From: JARRQJ01 sp963810615
GTDB lineage: Bacteria > Pseudomonadota > Gammaproteobacteria > DRLM01
Assembly (NCBI GenBank): GCA_963810615.1
Contig: CAWEOA010000008.1
Coordinates: 434,001 to 498,000, forward strand
Length of the DNA: 64,000 bases
Direction of reading: 5' to 3'
The first letter of the stretch is position 1. Each line of letters begins with the position of its first letter. This document shows, one piece after another, positions 16,853-25,108 of the stretch. Position numbers and translations under genes: made by a program. The notes below the pieces were generated by a model. It was not told the origin of the DNA and did not search any database. It was given only the letters and a program-made list of their open reading frames with translations.

Positions 16853-19081
16853 TTAATACGTGGAGCGGTAGCCAAGGATATCATGTTCCACTACATCCTT
16901 TGCGGATTGACCGATACTCGCCAGGCCTTTCAACTCCAGCTGCAGATAGAGCGAGTGGGTGGTATTCCCTGAGATATCGCTGACATAGCGGCGCGTGGTG
17001 GCGCGGACTATCCAGCAGCAACTTTCGTATTGGACGCCTGCCAAGGTTTCCAGGGAACGGTGGTCGCGTTGCGAGTAGTTCCAGCGCCCCAGCAGTTGCC
17101 AGCGCGGGTTGAGCAACCACAGGAACGAGAGATCGGTCTGGGCCAGCTGGTCGCGAGTGAAACGGTAGCCGGCATTGAAAATCCGCCGGTCGTCCAGGTG
17201 GTATTGAAACTGGAAGTTCCCCTGATCGGTTTTGTGGCTGTCGGGGTTCCACAGCACATCGATATTCGACGACCAGGTCCGGCTGAAATGCGTGCTGGCC
17301 TCGGCCGCGAAATCCGAGGTCTGTTGGGTCTGGGCGGGTCCCCCTAGGGTGACTTGGCGGTCCGCCAGATAAATGATCTGACCCAGGGAACCGCTCAGCC
17401 ATTCCCGGCCACTGTCTTCGTCTATGAGGCGGCTGGTGACGGCCGCGCTGAGCTGATTGGCATCGCCGATGCGGTCGGCGCCGCTGAAGCGGTTATCCCG
17501 GAAGAGCTGGGAAAAGCTGAAGTCGAAGGTGCTGGTATCAAAGAGGGGCAGATTACTCTGGTCGCGGTAGGGCACCCGTAAATAGTAGAGGCGGGGTTCC
17601 AGGGTGTGCAGCAAGCTATGTTGGCCGAAGCGCGTTTCCCGTTCCAGATACAGCCCGGTGTCGACGCTATACATGGGCAGGGTCCGCGTGGGTTCGTTCG
17701 TCAGTCCCGCCGCCTGGCCGCTCAGTTGATATTGCGTGTGGTTCACGCTGATCTTGGGTATGAAAAAATAGCCTTGGGTTTCTAGGGGCCAAGCCAGCGA
17801 TGGGGTAAGGTTAAGACGCACGCCGGTGACGCTGGCCGCCCGTTCGAAGCGCACATACTCGCCGTCGAGGCGGTAGGTGGTTCCGAAAGGATGGCTAGGT
17901 GTCGCGGTCGCAAATACCAGCTGCGGTAGGCGCTCATAGGGTCGGGAGGCCGGTTGCAGGGTGGGGTCCAGGTTTTGATAGCCCTGGACGCGGGCCAGAA
18001 AGCTGGAGTAGTTGCCGCCGTAATTGAGGTCCATGCGCCGTTCAACCTGGGTGGTGCTGGCGGTGGCGAGGCTGTCGCCCAGGTCTGATAAGTAGCGGTA
18101 GTCCGAGACATAGCTGGCATCGACATTGGTGTTCCAATGGCGATTGAATTGGGTTGTGTGTTGCAATGACAGGGTGCCGCGGTCGGCCCCGTAGATTTTG
18201 TCGCCGGGCAGGTACTCCGCCTGAATTTCGCCCTTGCTGTCTGCGCTGAGATAACGGAATTGGCCCTTGGCGATCATGCCGCGGCGCGTCACCAGGCGCG
18301 GGGTGATGGTGGCGTCGCGATTGGGGGCGATGTTCCAGTAGTACGGCACCCCGAGGTCGAGGCCGGTGGAGCTGGAGTAACCCAGGGTCGGCGGCAGCAC
18401 GCCGCTCTTGCGCTGGTCATTGAGCGGGAAGTTGATATAGGGGAAATAGAAGAACGGCACATCCTTGAAACGCACCGTGACGTTATAGGCCTCGCCGATC
18501 GCCTCGTCCTGATGAAGGGTGACGGTGCGAGCCCGCAGTTCCCAGTCGACCTTGTTCGGGTCGCAAGTGGTGTAGGTGGCGTGCTCCAGCCGGATGACGT
18601 TTTGGTTTTCACGGACGATGGTAGCGGCCCGGCCGCTGGCATGTTGTTCCAGATATTGGTAACGGGCGGAGTCGAACCGACCGCTTCCGGTGTTGAGATT
18701 GAAGCGTGCCGCGGTCCCCTCGGTGATCAGCCCCCCCTGCTGAAAGCGCACGTTGCCGGTGGCATCCACCACGCCGCTGTGATCGTCGTAGACGGCCTTG
18801 TCGGCGTCCATGCGCTGGGAGCCGCGCTTGATCGAGACGTGCCCCTTGAGGGTATAGATATCGTTAAGCCTGCCTTCGCCGTAGTCGCTGCTCAAATAGG
18901 TGGGAGAGTCGGCGGACGAGGTCGAGCTGTCGTCAGCGGGCGCGACGGCGGGCGACGGGCTTGCGCACAGACCCCACATCGAATTGATATGATCCGCGGC
19001 GGCAACGACAGGCAGCCAAACCACGATACTTGCGGCCAGAAGCGGGAATAGGGTCGGCTTGCGAACAGTCACAAAATGCAC
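16853..19081 (-). CDS. lptD: LPS-assembly protein LptD
   Basis: LptD forms the outer-membrane barrel that inserts lipopolysaccharide together with LptE. The 742-residue protein has a signal peptide (about 1-29), an N-terminal OstA/jellyroll domain (about 60-200; GRLNDIYTLKGHVSIKRGSQ) and a C-terminal barrel of many amphipathic strands. Four cysteines match the two disulfides known from E. coli: C39, C173 and the adjacent pair C688/C689. The window therefore belongs to a diderm making LPS. surA follows on the same strand and amgK is divergent. Confidence 0.96.
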   Translation of the reverse strand: MHFVTVRKPTLFPLLAASIVVWLPVVAAADHINSMWGLCASPSPAVAPADDSSTSSADSPTYLSSDYGEGRLNDIYTLKGHVSIKRGSQRMDADKAVYDDHSGVVDATGNVRFQQGGLITEGTAARFNLNTGSGRFDSARYQYLEQHASGRAATIVRENQNVIRLEHATYTTCDPNKVDWELRARTVTLHQDEAIGEAYNVTVRFKDVPFFYFPYINFPLNDQRKSGVLPPTLGYSSSTGLDLGVPYYWNIAPNRDATITPRLVTRRGMIAKGQFRYLSADSKGEIQAEYLPGDKIYGADRGTLSLQHTTQFNRHWNTNVDASYVSDYRYLSDLGDSLATASTTQVERRMDLNYGGNYSSFLARVQGYQNLDPTLQPASRPYERLPQLVFATATPSHPFGTTYRLDGEYVRFERAASVTGVRLNLTPSLAWPLETQGYFFIPKISVNHTQYQLSGQAAGLTNEPTRTLPMYSVDTGLYLERETRFGQHSLLHTLEPRLYYLRVPYRDQSNLPLFDTSTFDFSFSQLFRDNRFSGADRIGDANQLSAAVTSRLIDEDSGREWLSGSLGQIIYLADRQVTLGGPAQTQQTSDFAAEASTHFSRTWSSNIDVLWNPDSHKTDQGNFQFQYHLDDRRIFNAGYRFTRDQLAQTDLSFLWLLNPRWQLLGRWNYSQRDHRSLETLAGVQYESCCWIVRATTRRYVSDISGNTTHSLYLQLELKGLASIGQSAKDVVEHDILGYRSTY

Positions 19082-19226
19082 TTATACCGTCGATCAAAGG
19101 CTGCCTAAAATCGCATAGAATACCCCTTCTTTCAATCTTCGGATCGGATATGGGCAAATTCAGACTCGAGATGACGTCACCGCCGCGTAGCGGACGCTAT
19201 CCCGATCAATATGGAGTCTAGCGGTC

Positions 19227-20216
19227 ATGAGTGAGCGTCTTGCGGAATTGCGGCACTGGTTACAGGATGAACTGGGCTTCGGCGACTTCACCATCGTCCC
19301 CGCATCCAGTGATGCCAGCTTTCGTCGTTATTTTCGCGTGACCAGCGGCAAGACCAGTCAGATCGTCATGGATGCCCCGCCCGATAAGGAGGATTGTGGT
19401 CCTTTTATAAGCATCGCCTCCGCCCTGTCCGATTTGGGTTTGAATGTGCCCCTCATTCTGGAAGCGGACGTGAAGCGTGGCTTCCTGCTGATGAGCGACC
19501 TGGGTTCCGTGCACTATTTGCAGGTCTTGAACGAGCAAAACGTGGAGCGCTTATACGGTGACGCCCTGCAGGCCTTGCAGCTGTTACAAACAGCGCCGGT
19601 GGAAGATGCCGGCATCCCCGCATACGATCGGGACTTATTGTTGCGCGAAATGGCGCTGTTCCGCGATTGGTATCTGGCGCGCCATCTGCGGCTGACGATC
19701 AATGACGCGCTCAGCGCAGTGTTGGAAGAAACCTTCGCATTGCTTGCCGAGGAGGCGCTGGGGCAACCGCGGGTATGGGTGCATCGCGATTACCACTCCC
19801 GCAACCTCATGGTGACGGAGACGAGCAATCCGGGAGTTCTGGATTTTCAAGACGCGGTGATCGGGCCGGTGACCTATGACCCGGTGTCATTGCTGCGCGA
19901 TTGTTATGTGCGCTGGCCGCAGGAGCGGGTGTTGCAGTGGGTTCGCGATTATCTCGCTGGTAGCCAGGCAAACGGCATGCTGGCAGGCGTCGATCCGCAG
20001 CAGTTTCAACGCTGGTTCGATCTTATGGGCGTGCAGCGTCATCTAAAAGCCATCGGGATCTTTGCCCGGCTGAATTATAGGGATGGCAAGCCCGGCTATT
20101 TGCCGGATATTCCGCGCACCCTCTCTTATGTGGCCGAGGTGAGTCAGCGCTATTCCGAATTAAGCCCTTTGCGGAGATTATTGGAGGAGCTGACGCCCGT
20201 TCAGGCGCCGCGGTAA
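19227..20216 (+). CDS. amgK: N-acetylmuramate/N-acetylglucosamine kinase AmgK
   Basis: AmgK phosphorylates MurNAc at C1, feeding MurU in cell-wall recycling. The 329-residue protein is a phosphotransferase of the APH fold: SSDASFRRYFRV (P-loop-like strand, about 27-38), the catalytic HRDYHSRNLM (186-195, Asp188) and the metal-binding LDFQDA (Asp206). In Pseudomonas amgK and murU lie beside lptD; here amgK keeps its place divergent to lptD (146 bp between starts) but murU is 12.6 kb away beside gpsA. Its last 16 bases overlap the 3' end of the convergent pentapeptide gene. Confidence 0.88.
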   Translation: MSERLAELRHWLQDELGFGDFTIVPASSDASFRRYFRVTSGKTSQIVMDAPPDKEDCGPFISIASALSDLGLNVPLILEADVKRGFLLMSDLGSVHYLQVLNEQNVERLYGDALQALQLLQTAPVEDAGIPAYDRDLLLREMALFRDWYLARHLRLTINDALSAVLEETFALLAEEALGQPRVWVHRDYHSRNLMVTETSNPGVLDFQDAVIGPVTYDPVSLLRDCYVRWPQERVLQWVRDYLAGSQANGMLAGVDPQQFQRWFDLMGVQRHLKAIGIFARLNYRDGKPGYLPDIPRTLSYVAEVSQRYSELSPLRRLLEELTPVQAPR

Positions 20217-20548
20217 CGCATGCGCGTGCCGTGGATGAGGGAGAGCTGAATTTCTTCTGCGGCGATTTCGGGCGGAAAGTATGCGCCGGCGATGCGGGCG
20301 CTGTGGATGCTCGCCCCTTGCAGTTTGGCCTTGCTCAAATCCACGCCGCGCAGATCCGCCTGGCGAAAATAGCTGCCGGAAAGATCCAGCCCATCGGCGT
20401 CGATGTCGCGCAAATCGAGGCCGCGGAAATCGCAATTGGTCAGGTCGCAGCTCTTGCCTTGGGCCTTTTCCTGGTTGAACACCTCGACCTTGCCTTCTCT
20501 AAGCAGGCGGTAGAGCGGTTCGGCTTTTATCTTTGGGGGCGCACTCAT
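20201..20548 (-). CDS. Pentapeptide-repeat protein
   Basis: The 115-residue protein has about nine tandem pentapeptides in residues 34-90 (CDLTN CDFRG LDLRD, then ADGLD LSGSY FRQAD LRGVD LSKAK LQGAS), which form a short right-handed quadrilateral beta helix. No signal peptide or membrane segment is seen. Some longer relatives protect DNA gyrase by DNA mimicry; this one is short and its role is unknown. It ends inside the 3' end of amgK (16-bp convergent overlap), with the 610-residue gene 73 bp upstream on the same strand. Confidence 0.85.
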   Translation of the reverse strand: MSAPPKIKAEPLYRLLREGKVEVFNQEKAQGKSCDLTNCDFRGLDLRDIDADGLDLSGSYFRQADLRGVDLSKAKLQGASIHSARIAGAYFPPEIAAEEIQLSLIHGTRMRYRGA

Positions 20549-20620
20549 GCGAGTTCCTTTTCCGCCGGATCACCATCGTTAACATCGATTACGCTCCGCA
20601 ATAGGTATCCACGGAGCATG

Positions 20621-22453
20621 TTACGGGGCATCCACGATTTTATATTGGAACAATGAATAGGAGTTGGTGGAATCCATTAAGCGGGTGAGCTGGGCAAAAA
20701 AGACGTCCGTGCCGGTATTGACGAAAATGATCGAATCCACGTCAAAGACCGCCGCCGGCGTGATCAAGGTAGTCGGATATTGGGTGGGGTCGAGTTTCGG
20801 TATCATCAGACTGCGGAAATATTCACTATCCTTGCCCACGCCCTTCACGCCGCGGGCGGCCACCGCCAGGGTGTCATCGGCGAGTATGCCTATCCCCAGA
20901 GCCAACTTTTCTTGAGTCTCGCTGCGTAACCAGCGCACCACGCCTATGCTCCAATCCTCGGCGTTGGGCGCGTGATCCGATTTGAAGGCGATGATTTCGC
21001 CGACCATCAGGCGCAGACCGTGGCCCTTTTTGCAGGTCATGGCCATGCCGCCGCGGCTTTCGTCATGCAGTTGGCAGGCTGTAATTTCGAATATCGGGTT
21101 AGTATTGCCGCTGCTGCTTCTCTTGTTTTCATGATTGGCTTGCGTGGAATAGATCTTTACCCAGATATCCTTGTACTTGTCCTTGGCCGAGTCATCCGAA
21201 AATTGCGAGGTGCGGGGTTGCAGGATGCCGGTGGCCAGGCGTTGGGCGTGATCTTCTTGAACCCACGGTGTATCGTTTTCCGCCATCAGGCTCAGTCCGT
21301 GGCCTTTGTTGCCGAGCTTGCGATTGCGTAGCTCAATCTCATTGGCCTCCGGCGCGAATTCCACCCCATGGCAGGCGAAATGATGCGCGGCACTGATACC
21401 GATGGCGATTTCGATGGGGTTTGAACTCAGTTTGCGCTCCGAGAGCCGTTCAACGCGGATGCCCCAGGCCTCGGCGAGGCGTTTGTACATATTGCGCAGT
21501 TTGCGGCCCGCCAGGGTGAGTTGGCCCGACGCGGTTTTGGCCGAGACCAAGAGTTCCTTACCGCGCTGCTCGAGGACCGCGAGAACCCCTGTGATGTCCA
21601 GAATGCGGCCATTGACGGGATAGACGTCATGATGATTACCCATGGGGGCATAGGTTGGCGGTTCATCGCTATCCAGGTCCAGGTACAGCTGCCCCGTAGG
21701 CGTGGCGGCGGCGGCGAGCGGCAGGATGCGGCAATGTCCGGCCCATTTGTCCAGCTCGCGGTAGACCAGAAGCGATTCGCCCTGCATGAGGTGATACGGA
21801 TTGGCGAGCGCGAGCATGAGGATGCGGCGGTAAGTGTGGTCGATGGACCGAATGTCGCTTTGTTTGGCCGCCTGAGGAAGCCCGTCGGTCAAAAAGCCCT
21901 CGTATTCCGCATAGCGGTAAATTTGGTGGAGTTCCAGCCACAGGGATTGGGGCTCGGGTGAATACAGAGAGTAGGTATCCACCAATAACCGGGACAAATG
22001 GTGCATGGCGTGCATGGCGGATGCCACCACTAAATTGCGGTTGGCGCCGGTAATCGAGGTGTCGGCCGTCGCCAACAGCACGGCCTTGTAACCGTAGGCC
22101 ATTTCGCCGAGGAGGCTGTGGTTCAGCTCAGCGGTGGCCCGGTTTCTATCGTCAAGCGGGATCGCCGCGGCGGAATAGTGCCTGTGCAAGATATCCGAGA
22201 TGTCGGTGATGAGAGGCCGAAATTGTTCCAGGAGATGGAAGCGTTGATTGGCAGGCGCCGTCGCCCGATTGATTTTCTGAAGCGCCGTCAGGAGTTCCTG
22301 CCCCGTCTTTTTGGGGTTTGCCTGGGGCAAGGCATCCAGCCATGCGCCGAGTTTGGCGGCATTGAAAAAGGCCGCAACCCCGGAAGTCGGGGTTTGCTGG
22401 GGAATAGTCAGCCTCACTAAATCCATTGATTCATGCTTCCTGCTGGTCGTCAT
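20621..22453 (-). CDS. Conserved 610-aa protein with a possible PilZ-like C-terminal domain
   Basis: The N-terminal 250 residues are helical and soluble (LDALPQANPKKTGQELLTAL, then RATAELNHSLLGEMAYGYK). The C-terminal third looks beta-rich: ITACQLHDESRGGMAM, then GEIIAFKS, WSIGVVRWLR and ALGIGIL. D-x-S-x-x-G resembles the second PilZ motif, but the RxxxR arm is not clear, so c-di-GMP binding is only a suggestion. Proteins of this size and opening are common in Chromatiales-type bacteria and have no assigned function that I can name. A second in-frame ATG at 22426 is possible. It ends 73 bp before the pentapeptide gene. Confidence 0.6.
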   Translation of the reverse strand: MTTSRKHESMDLVRLTIPQQTPTSGVAAFFNAAKLGAWLDALPQANPKKTGQELLTALQKINRATAPANQRFHLLEQFRPLITDISDILHRHYSAAAIPLDDRNRATAELNHSLLGEMAYGYKAVLLATADTSITGANRNLVVASAMHAMHHLSRLLVDTYSLYSPEPQSLWLELHQIYRYAEYEGFLTDGLPQAAKQSDIRSIDHTYRRILMLALANPYHLMQGESLLVYRELDKWAGHCRILPLAAAATPTGQLYLDLDSDEPPTYAPMGNHHDVYPVNGRILDITGVLAVLEQRGKELLVSAKTASGQLTLAGRKLRNMYKRLAEAWGIRVERLSERKLSSNPIEIAIGISAAHHFACHGVEFAPEANEIELRNRKLGNKGHGLSLMAENDTPWVQEDHAQRLATGILQPRTSQFSDDSAKDKYKDIWVKIYSTQANHENKRSSSGNTNPIFEITACQLHDESRGGMAMTCKKGHGLRLMVGEIIAFKSDHAPNAEDWSIGVVRWLRSETQEKLALGIGILADDTLAVAARGVKGVGKDSEYFRSLMIPKLDPTQYPTTLITPAAVFDVDSIIFVNTGTDVFFAQLTRLMDSTNSYSLFQYKIVDAP

Positions 22454-22958
22454 TATCTATACTAATATCGGTCACAACAGTCAGTTATTGAGCGCCGGCG
22501 AGCCGGGTTTTGCCAGAATAACCCGTTGGAGTTTGTATAGTATGGCAGTATGACGATGTCAATAAAATGGCAAGTTCCCGTGTAATCCGTCCATGAATTA
22601 CGAAGCGCCTATTTTAGCGCTTTCGTCGTCAAATGCGCAGTTCCGCGCGGGGGTTCCCAAAACTTTTTAATAAAGCCGCAGTGGGCGGCAATCGGCATCT
22701 GTGAAGCGCAGATGGATGCGAGGCGGGGATGGTGGTTCAGGGTAGTGGATTGGTAACGATCCACCCGATCGTAATATCCCATACCGGACGGGGCGCAGCG
22801 CAGTGTGGAGCGACCCGGGGGAGGTTGCGCAGCATGGATCACCTATCTCGTAGCGGCGATTGCCTTACCTCTAAATAAACTATCAATAACCAATCTCGCC
22901 CGATCCCCGCCGTCGCCGACGGGTCAGGGTGGTTGAGCTTGGGGTGCGGCAAGCACGG
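22454..22958. other. 500-bp intergenic stretch with no recognised content
   Basis: No gene was supported. A 77-codon minus-strand frame at 22609-22842 has no domain and a proline/histidine/arginine-rich composition typical of chance frames. It lies between two minus-strand genes and presumably holds the promoter of the 610-residue gene. Confidence 0.5.
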
Positions 22959-23897
22959 CTAGGTAGTGAGCGGCGTAGGTTTCACCTGTTGGGCCTGATT
23001 CACGGCGGCGTAAAAATCGGATGGCTGAACGGGGGATACTTTCAGAGTCGACGTCAAAGCGGAGAAGGCGGCCCCCGCCGCATAGGAAAATTCAACTTCG
23101 ATCTCTTCGCCGGTCTCGACAATTAACGGTTCGGCCAAGGGCACGACAAGATATTGGCTGAACCAATCGATGGTCCGTTGTTCCGCAAGGGCGATGGTGA
23201 GGACGTTTTTGGTGATAAAGCGCAGGGCGTTTAGGATGCCGCCGCAATCAATCCTTATGCGGCCCTTCCACGCGCAGGTCTGCGGCAATGTATCTTGATA
23301 GGCGATCATTTGGTAGACGGCTGACGGCGCAAGTTCGAAGGTCTTGCTCTGAGCCAACGTCGGATCTTGAAACAGGATGGTCGGGGCGTGATAGCCTTCA
23401 AAATCGAAGGACTGCTGTACCGGCTGCACCGCCTGGATAAAGGCCTCCGGGATAAAGATCGGCAGCGGGCCGCCGAATTTTTTGAGATAACGCTCCTTAA
23501 AAGACGCGATGACGGGGAGCTGTTTCTCCCGCAACATGGCGACATGGATCATTTCGCATATCACCACATCCACCGGTTCCGGCGGCAGGTAATCAAAGGC
23601 ATCGGCCTCGATGACTTCAATTTTATCGCCGTTGGGATTCATGGGAAGGATGCTACGGGCCGTAGCGACCAACTCCGGATTATGTTCCACGCACCACACC
23701 TTACCGGCCTTTTGCGCCGCAAAAAACGATAACACCCCCGTGCCGCCGCCCAATTCCAGGACCTTGGCGCCCGGCTGAACCGCCACATCCAGGGCGGCCT
23801 TGAAGCCCTGCATGCGAGCCGTATCGTTGAGCATGTTGTAGTGATAATGCAGCGGGATGAATTGTCCAAGTTCGAGGTCGTCATTCTTGCCGGTCAC
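22959..23897 (-). CDS. PRMT-like SAM-dependent methyltransferase
   Basis: The 312-residue protein has a Rossmann SAM domain with motif I VLELGGGTG (46-54), the acidic VEHNP at the end of strand 2 and IEADAFDYL. A C-terminal beta-rich region (about 150-300) follows. CEMIHVAMLREKQ (E115 and E124) resembles the double-E loop of protein arginine methyltransferases, and the barrel-like C-terminus fits that family. The THW loop of true PRMTs is not obvious. Bacterial PRMT-like proteins are poorly studied, so the substrate is unknown. It is flanked by about 500 bp and 310 bp of non-coding DNA and is probably monocistronic. Confidence 0.75.
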   Translation of the reverse strand: MTGKNDDLELGQFIPLHYHYNMLNDTARMQGFKAALDVAVQPGAKVLELGGGTGVLSFFAAQKAGKVWCVEHNPELVATARSILPMNPNGDKIEVIEADAFDYLPPEPVDVVICEMIHVAMLREKQLPVIASFKERYLKKFGGPLPIFIPEAFIQAVQPVQQSFDFEGYHAPTILFQDPTLAQSKTFELAPSAVYQMIAYQDTLPQTCAWKGRIRIDCGGILNALRFITKNVLTIALAEQRTIDWFSQYLVVPLAEPLIVETGEEIEVEFSYAAGAAFSALTSTLKVSPVQPSDFYAAVNQAQQVKPTPLTT

Positions 23898-24207
23898 TGT
23901 GAATTCCTTTTTTTGCTTGGTTATTGTCGGCGACGCAGCCTGGCTGTGTAAGAGTACCTCCCGTATTCAGAGCCAGAAAACCGTCATAAAAATTCAGTGA
24001 GGTTCTTCATAGCAATATGTGAGCCAAAATTCGTGATTTTCCCATGCCGTTACCGCTCCATCGCCATGGCGGGAGAAAATCGGCGCAAAAATAGCTAAAC
24101 CCTAGCCGCCTGATGTCGATATCTGGAGGTATATCCAGCGCTATGCACGAGCTTGTGCCGAGATATCACAATCGACGGAATTAAAGACAGCCCGAAGGAG
24201 TAGGCGT
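23898..24207. other. 310-bp divergent promoter region
   Basis: This lies between the divergent methyltransferase and bactofilin genes, so it should carry both promoters. The only feature seen is an AAGGAG ribosome binding site shortly before 24208. Confidence 0.4.
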
Positions 24208-24753
24208 ATGTTCGAAATGAATCCCCTGAAATCAAATGCCGGAAGAGCCGCAGAGTCACGCGACAGCGAACAAATGCGCGAAGCGGCGCCAGTGACTAAA
24301 ATCCAGAACCACGGACAACCTGCAACCCTTGCCATGATCGGCCCCACCATTCATATAAAGGGAGATCTGAGCGGCGAAGAGGGTTTGGTGATTCAAGGTC
24401 ACGTGGAAGGAACCATCAACCTCAAACAGAAAAACCTGATTGTCGGGCAGGAAGGAAAAGTCAACGCAACTGTCCATGCGCACACCATCACCATCGAAGG
24501 CACTCTCAAGGGCGACGTCTTCGGCGAGGAAAGAGTTATCGTCAAAAAGACCGGTAACGTACACGGCAATATCACAGCACCTCAGGTGAGCATGGAGGAG
24601 GGCGCGAAATTCAAAGGCAGCATGGACATGGATTGCAAACCCACGACATCAACCGCGCCACGCAACGATGCGCAGTCTGCTTCTGTAGTCAAGTTGGATG
24701 CGTCGGCCGGGAATGAAAAGGCGTCGTTTCAGAAAAGCGGTGACGTGAAGTAA
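24208..24753 (+). CDS. Bactofilin (polymer-forming cytoskeletal protein)
   Basis: The 181-residue protein has a bactofilin beta-helix core at about residues 44-140 (TIHIKGDLSGEEGLVIQGHV, then VEGTINLKQKNLIVGQEGKV, TITIEGTLKGDVFGEERV, GNVHGNITAPQV). Polar, disordered tails lie on both sides. Bactofilins self-assemble without nucleotide into filaments that place cell-wall or polarity factors. The M23 peptidase gene often found beside bactofilins is not adjacent here. It follows a good AAGGAG ribosome binding site. Confidence 0.92.
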   Translation: MFEMNPLKSNAGRAAESRDSEQMREAAPVTKIQNHGQPATLAMIGPTIHIKGDLSGEEGLVIQGHVEGTINLKQKNLIVGQEGKVNATVHAHTITIEGTLKGDVFGEERVIVKKTGNVHGNITAPQVSMEEGAKFKGSMDMDCKPTTSTAPRNDAQSASVVKLDASAGNEKASFQKSGDVK

Positions 24754-24920
24754 TAAATTCGTAAAGCGAGATTACAACTCGGATAGGAAATGCCAGTTGC
24801 GTGGACAGCGCTTGTTTGCGCTTGCCTGTAACCGACAGACAATCCCCGGTTCACTCCTGACGTTCAAGTCCCGCATCCAGTCGCCTTAGTGGGCGCGCAA
24901 AATAAAGAAGCTTCCTTTTG

Positions 24921-24997
<77 letters not shown>

Positions 24998-25051
24998 CCG
25001 AAGAAGGGCAAAGTATAACGTTACCGGGCGGGCCTAGCCAGCACCGGACAG

Positions 25052-25077
25052 AAAAAAGGGAGGCAGAGCCTCCCTTT
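25052..25077 (-). terminator. Intrinsic terminator downstream of rpoD
   Basis: A 10-bp perfect stem, AAAGGGAGGC (25055-25064) with GCCTCCCTTT (25068-25077), has a 3-nt loop. On the minus strand it is followed by a run of six T (25057-25052). It ends the rpsU-yqeY-dnaG-rpoD transcript. Confidence 0.88.
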
Positions 25078-25108
25078 AGTTCATTTCACCGGTTGGATGT
25101 TGTCCGCG

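Noticed and set aside
22609..22842. A 77-codon minus-strand frame between two genes
   Set aside because: No domain, no ribosome binding site and an amino acid mix typical of chance frames.
24998..25050. The missing tRNA 3' half placed upstream, making a permuted tRNA
   Set aside because: TAGGCCC upstream could pair with the acceptor strand, but the neighbouring bases do not complete a T arm, so a chance match is likelier.
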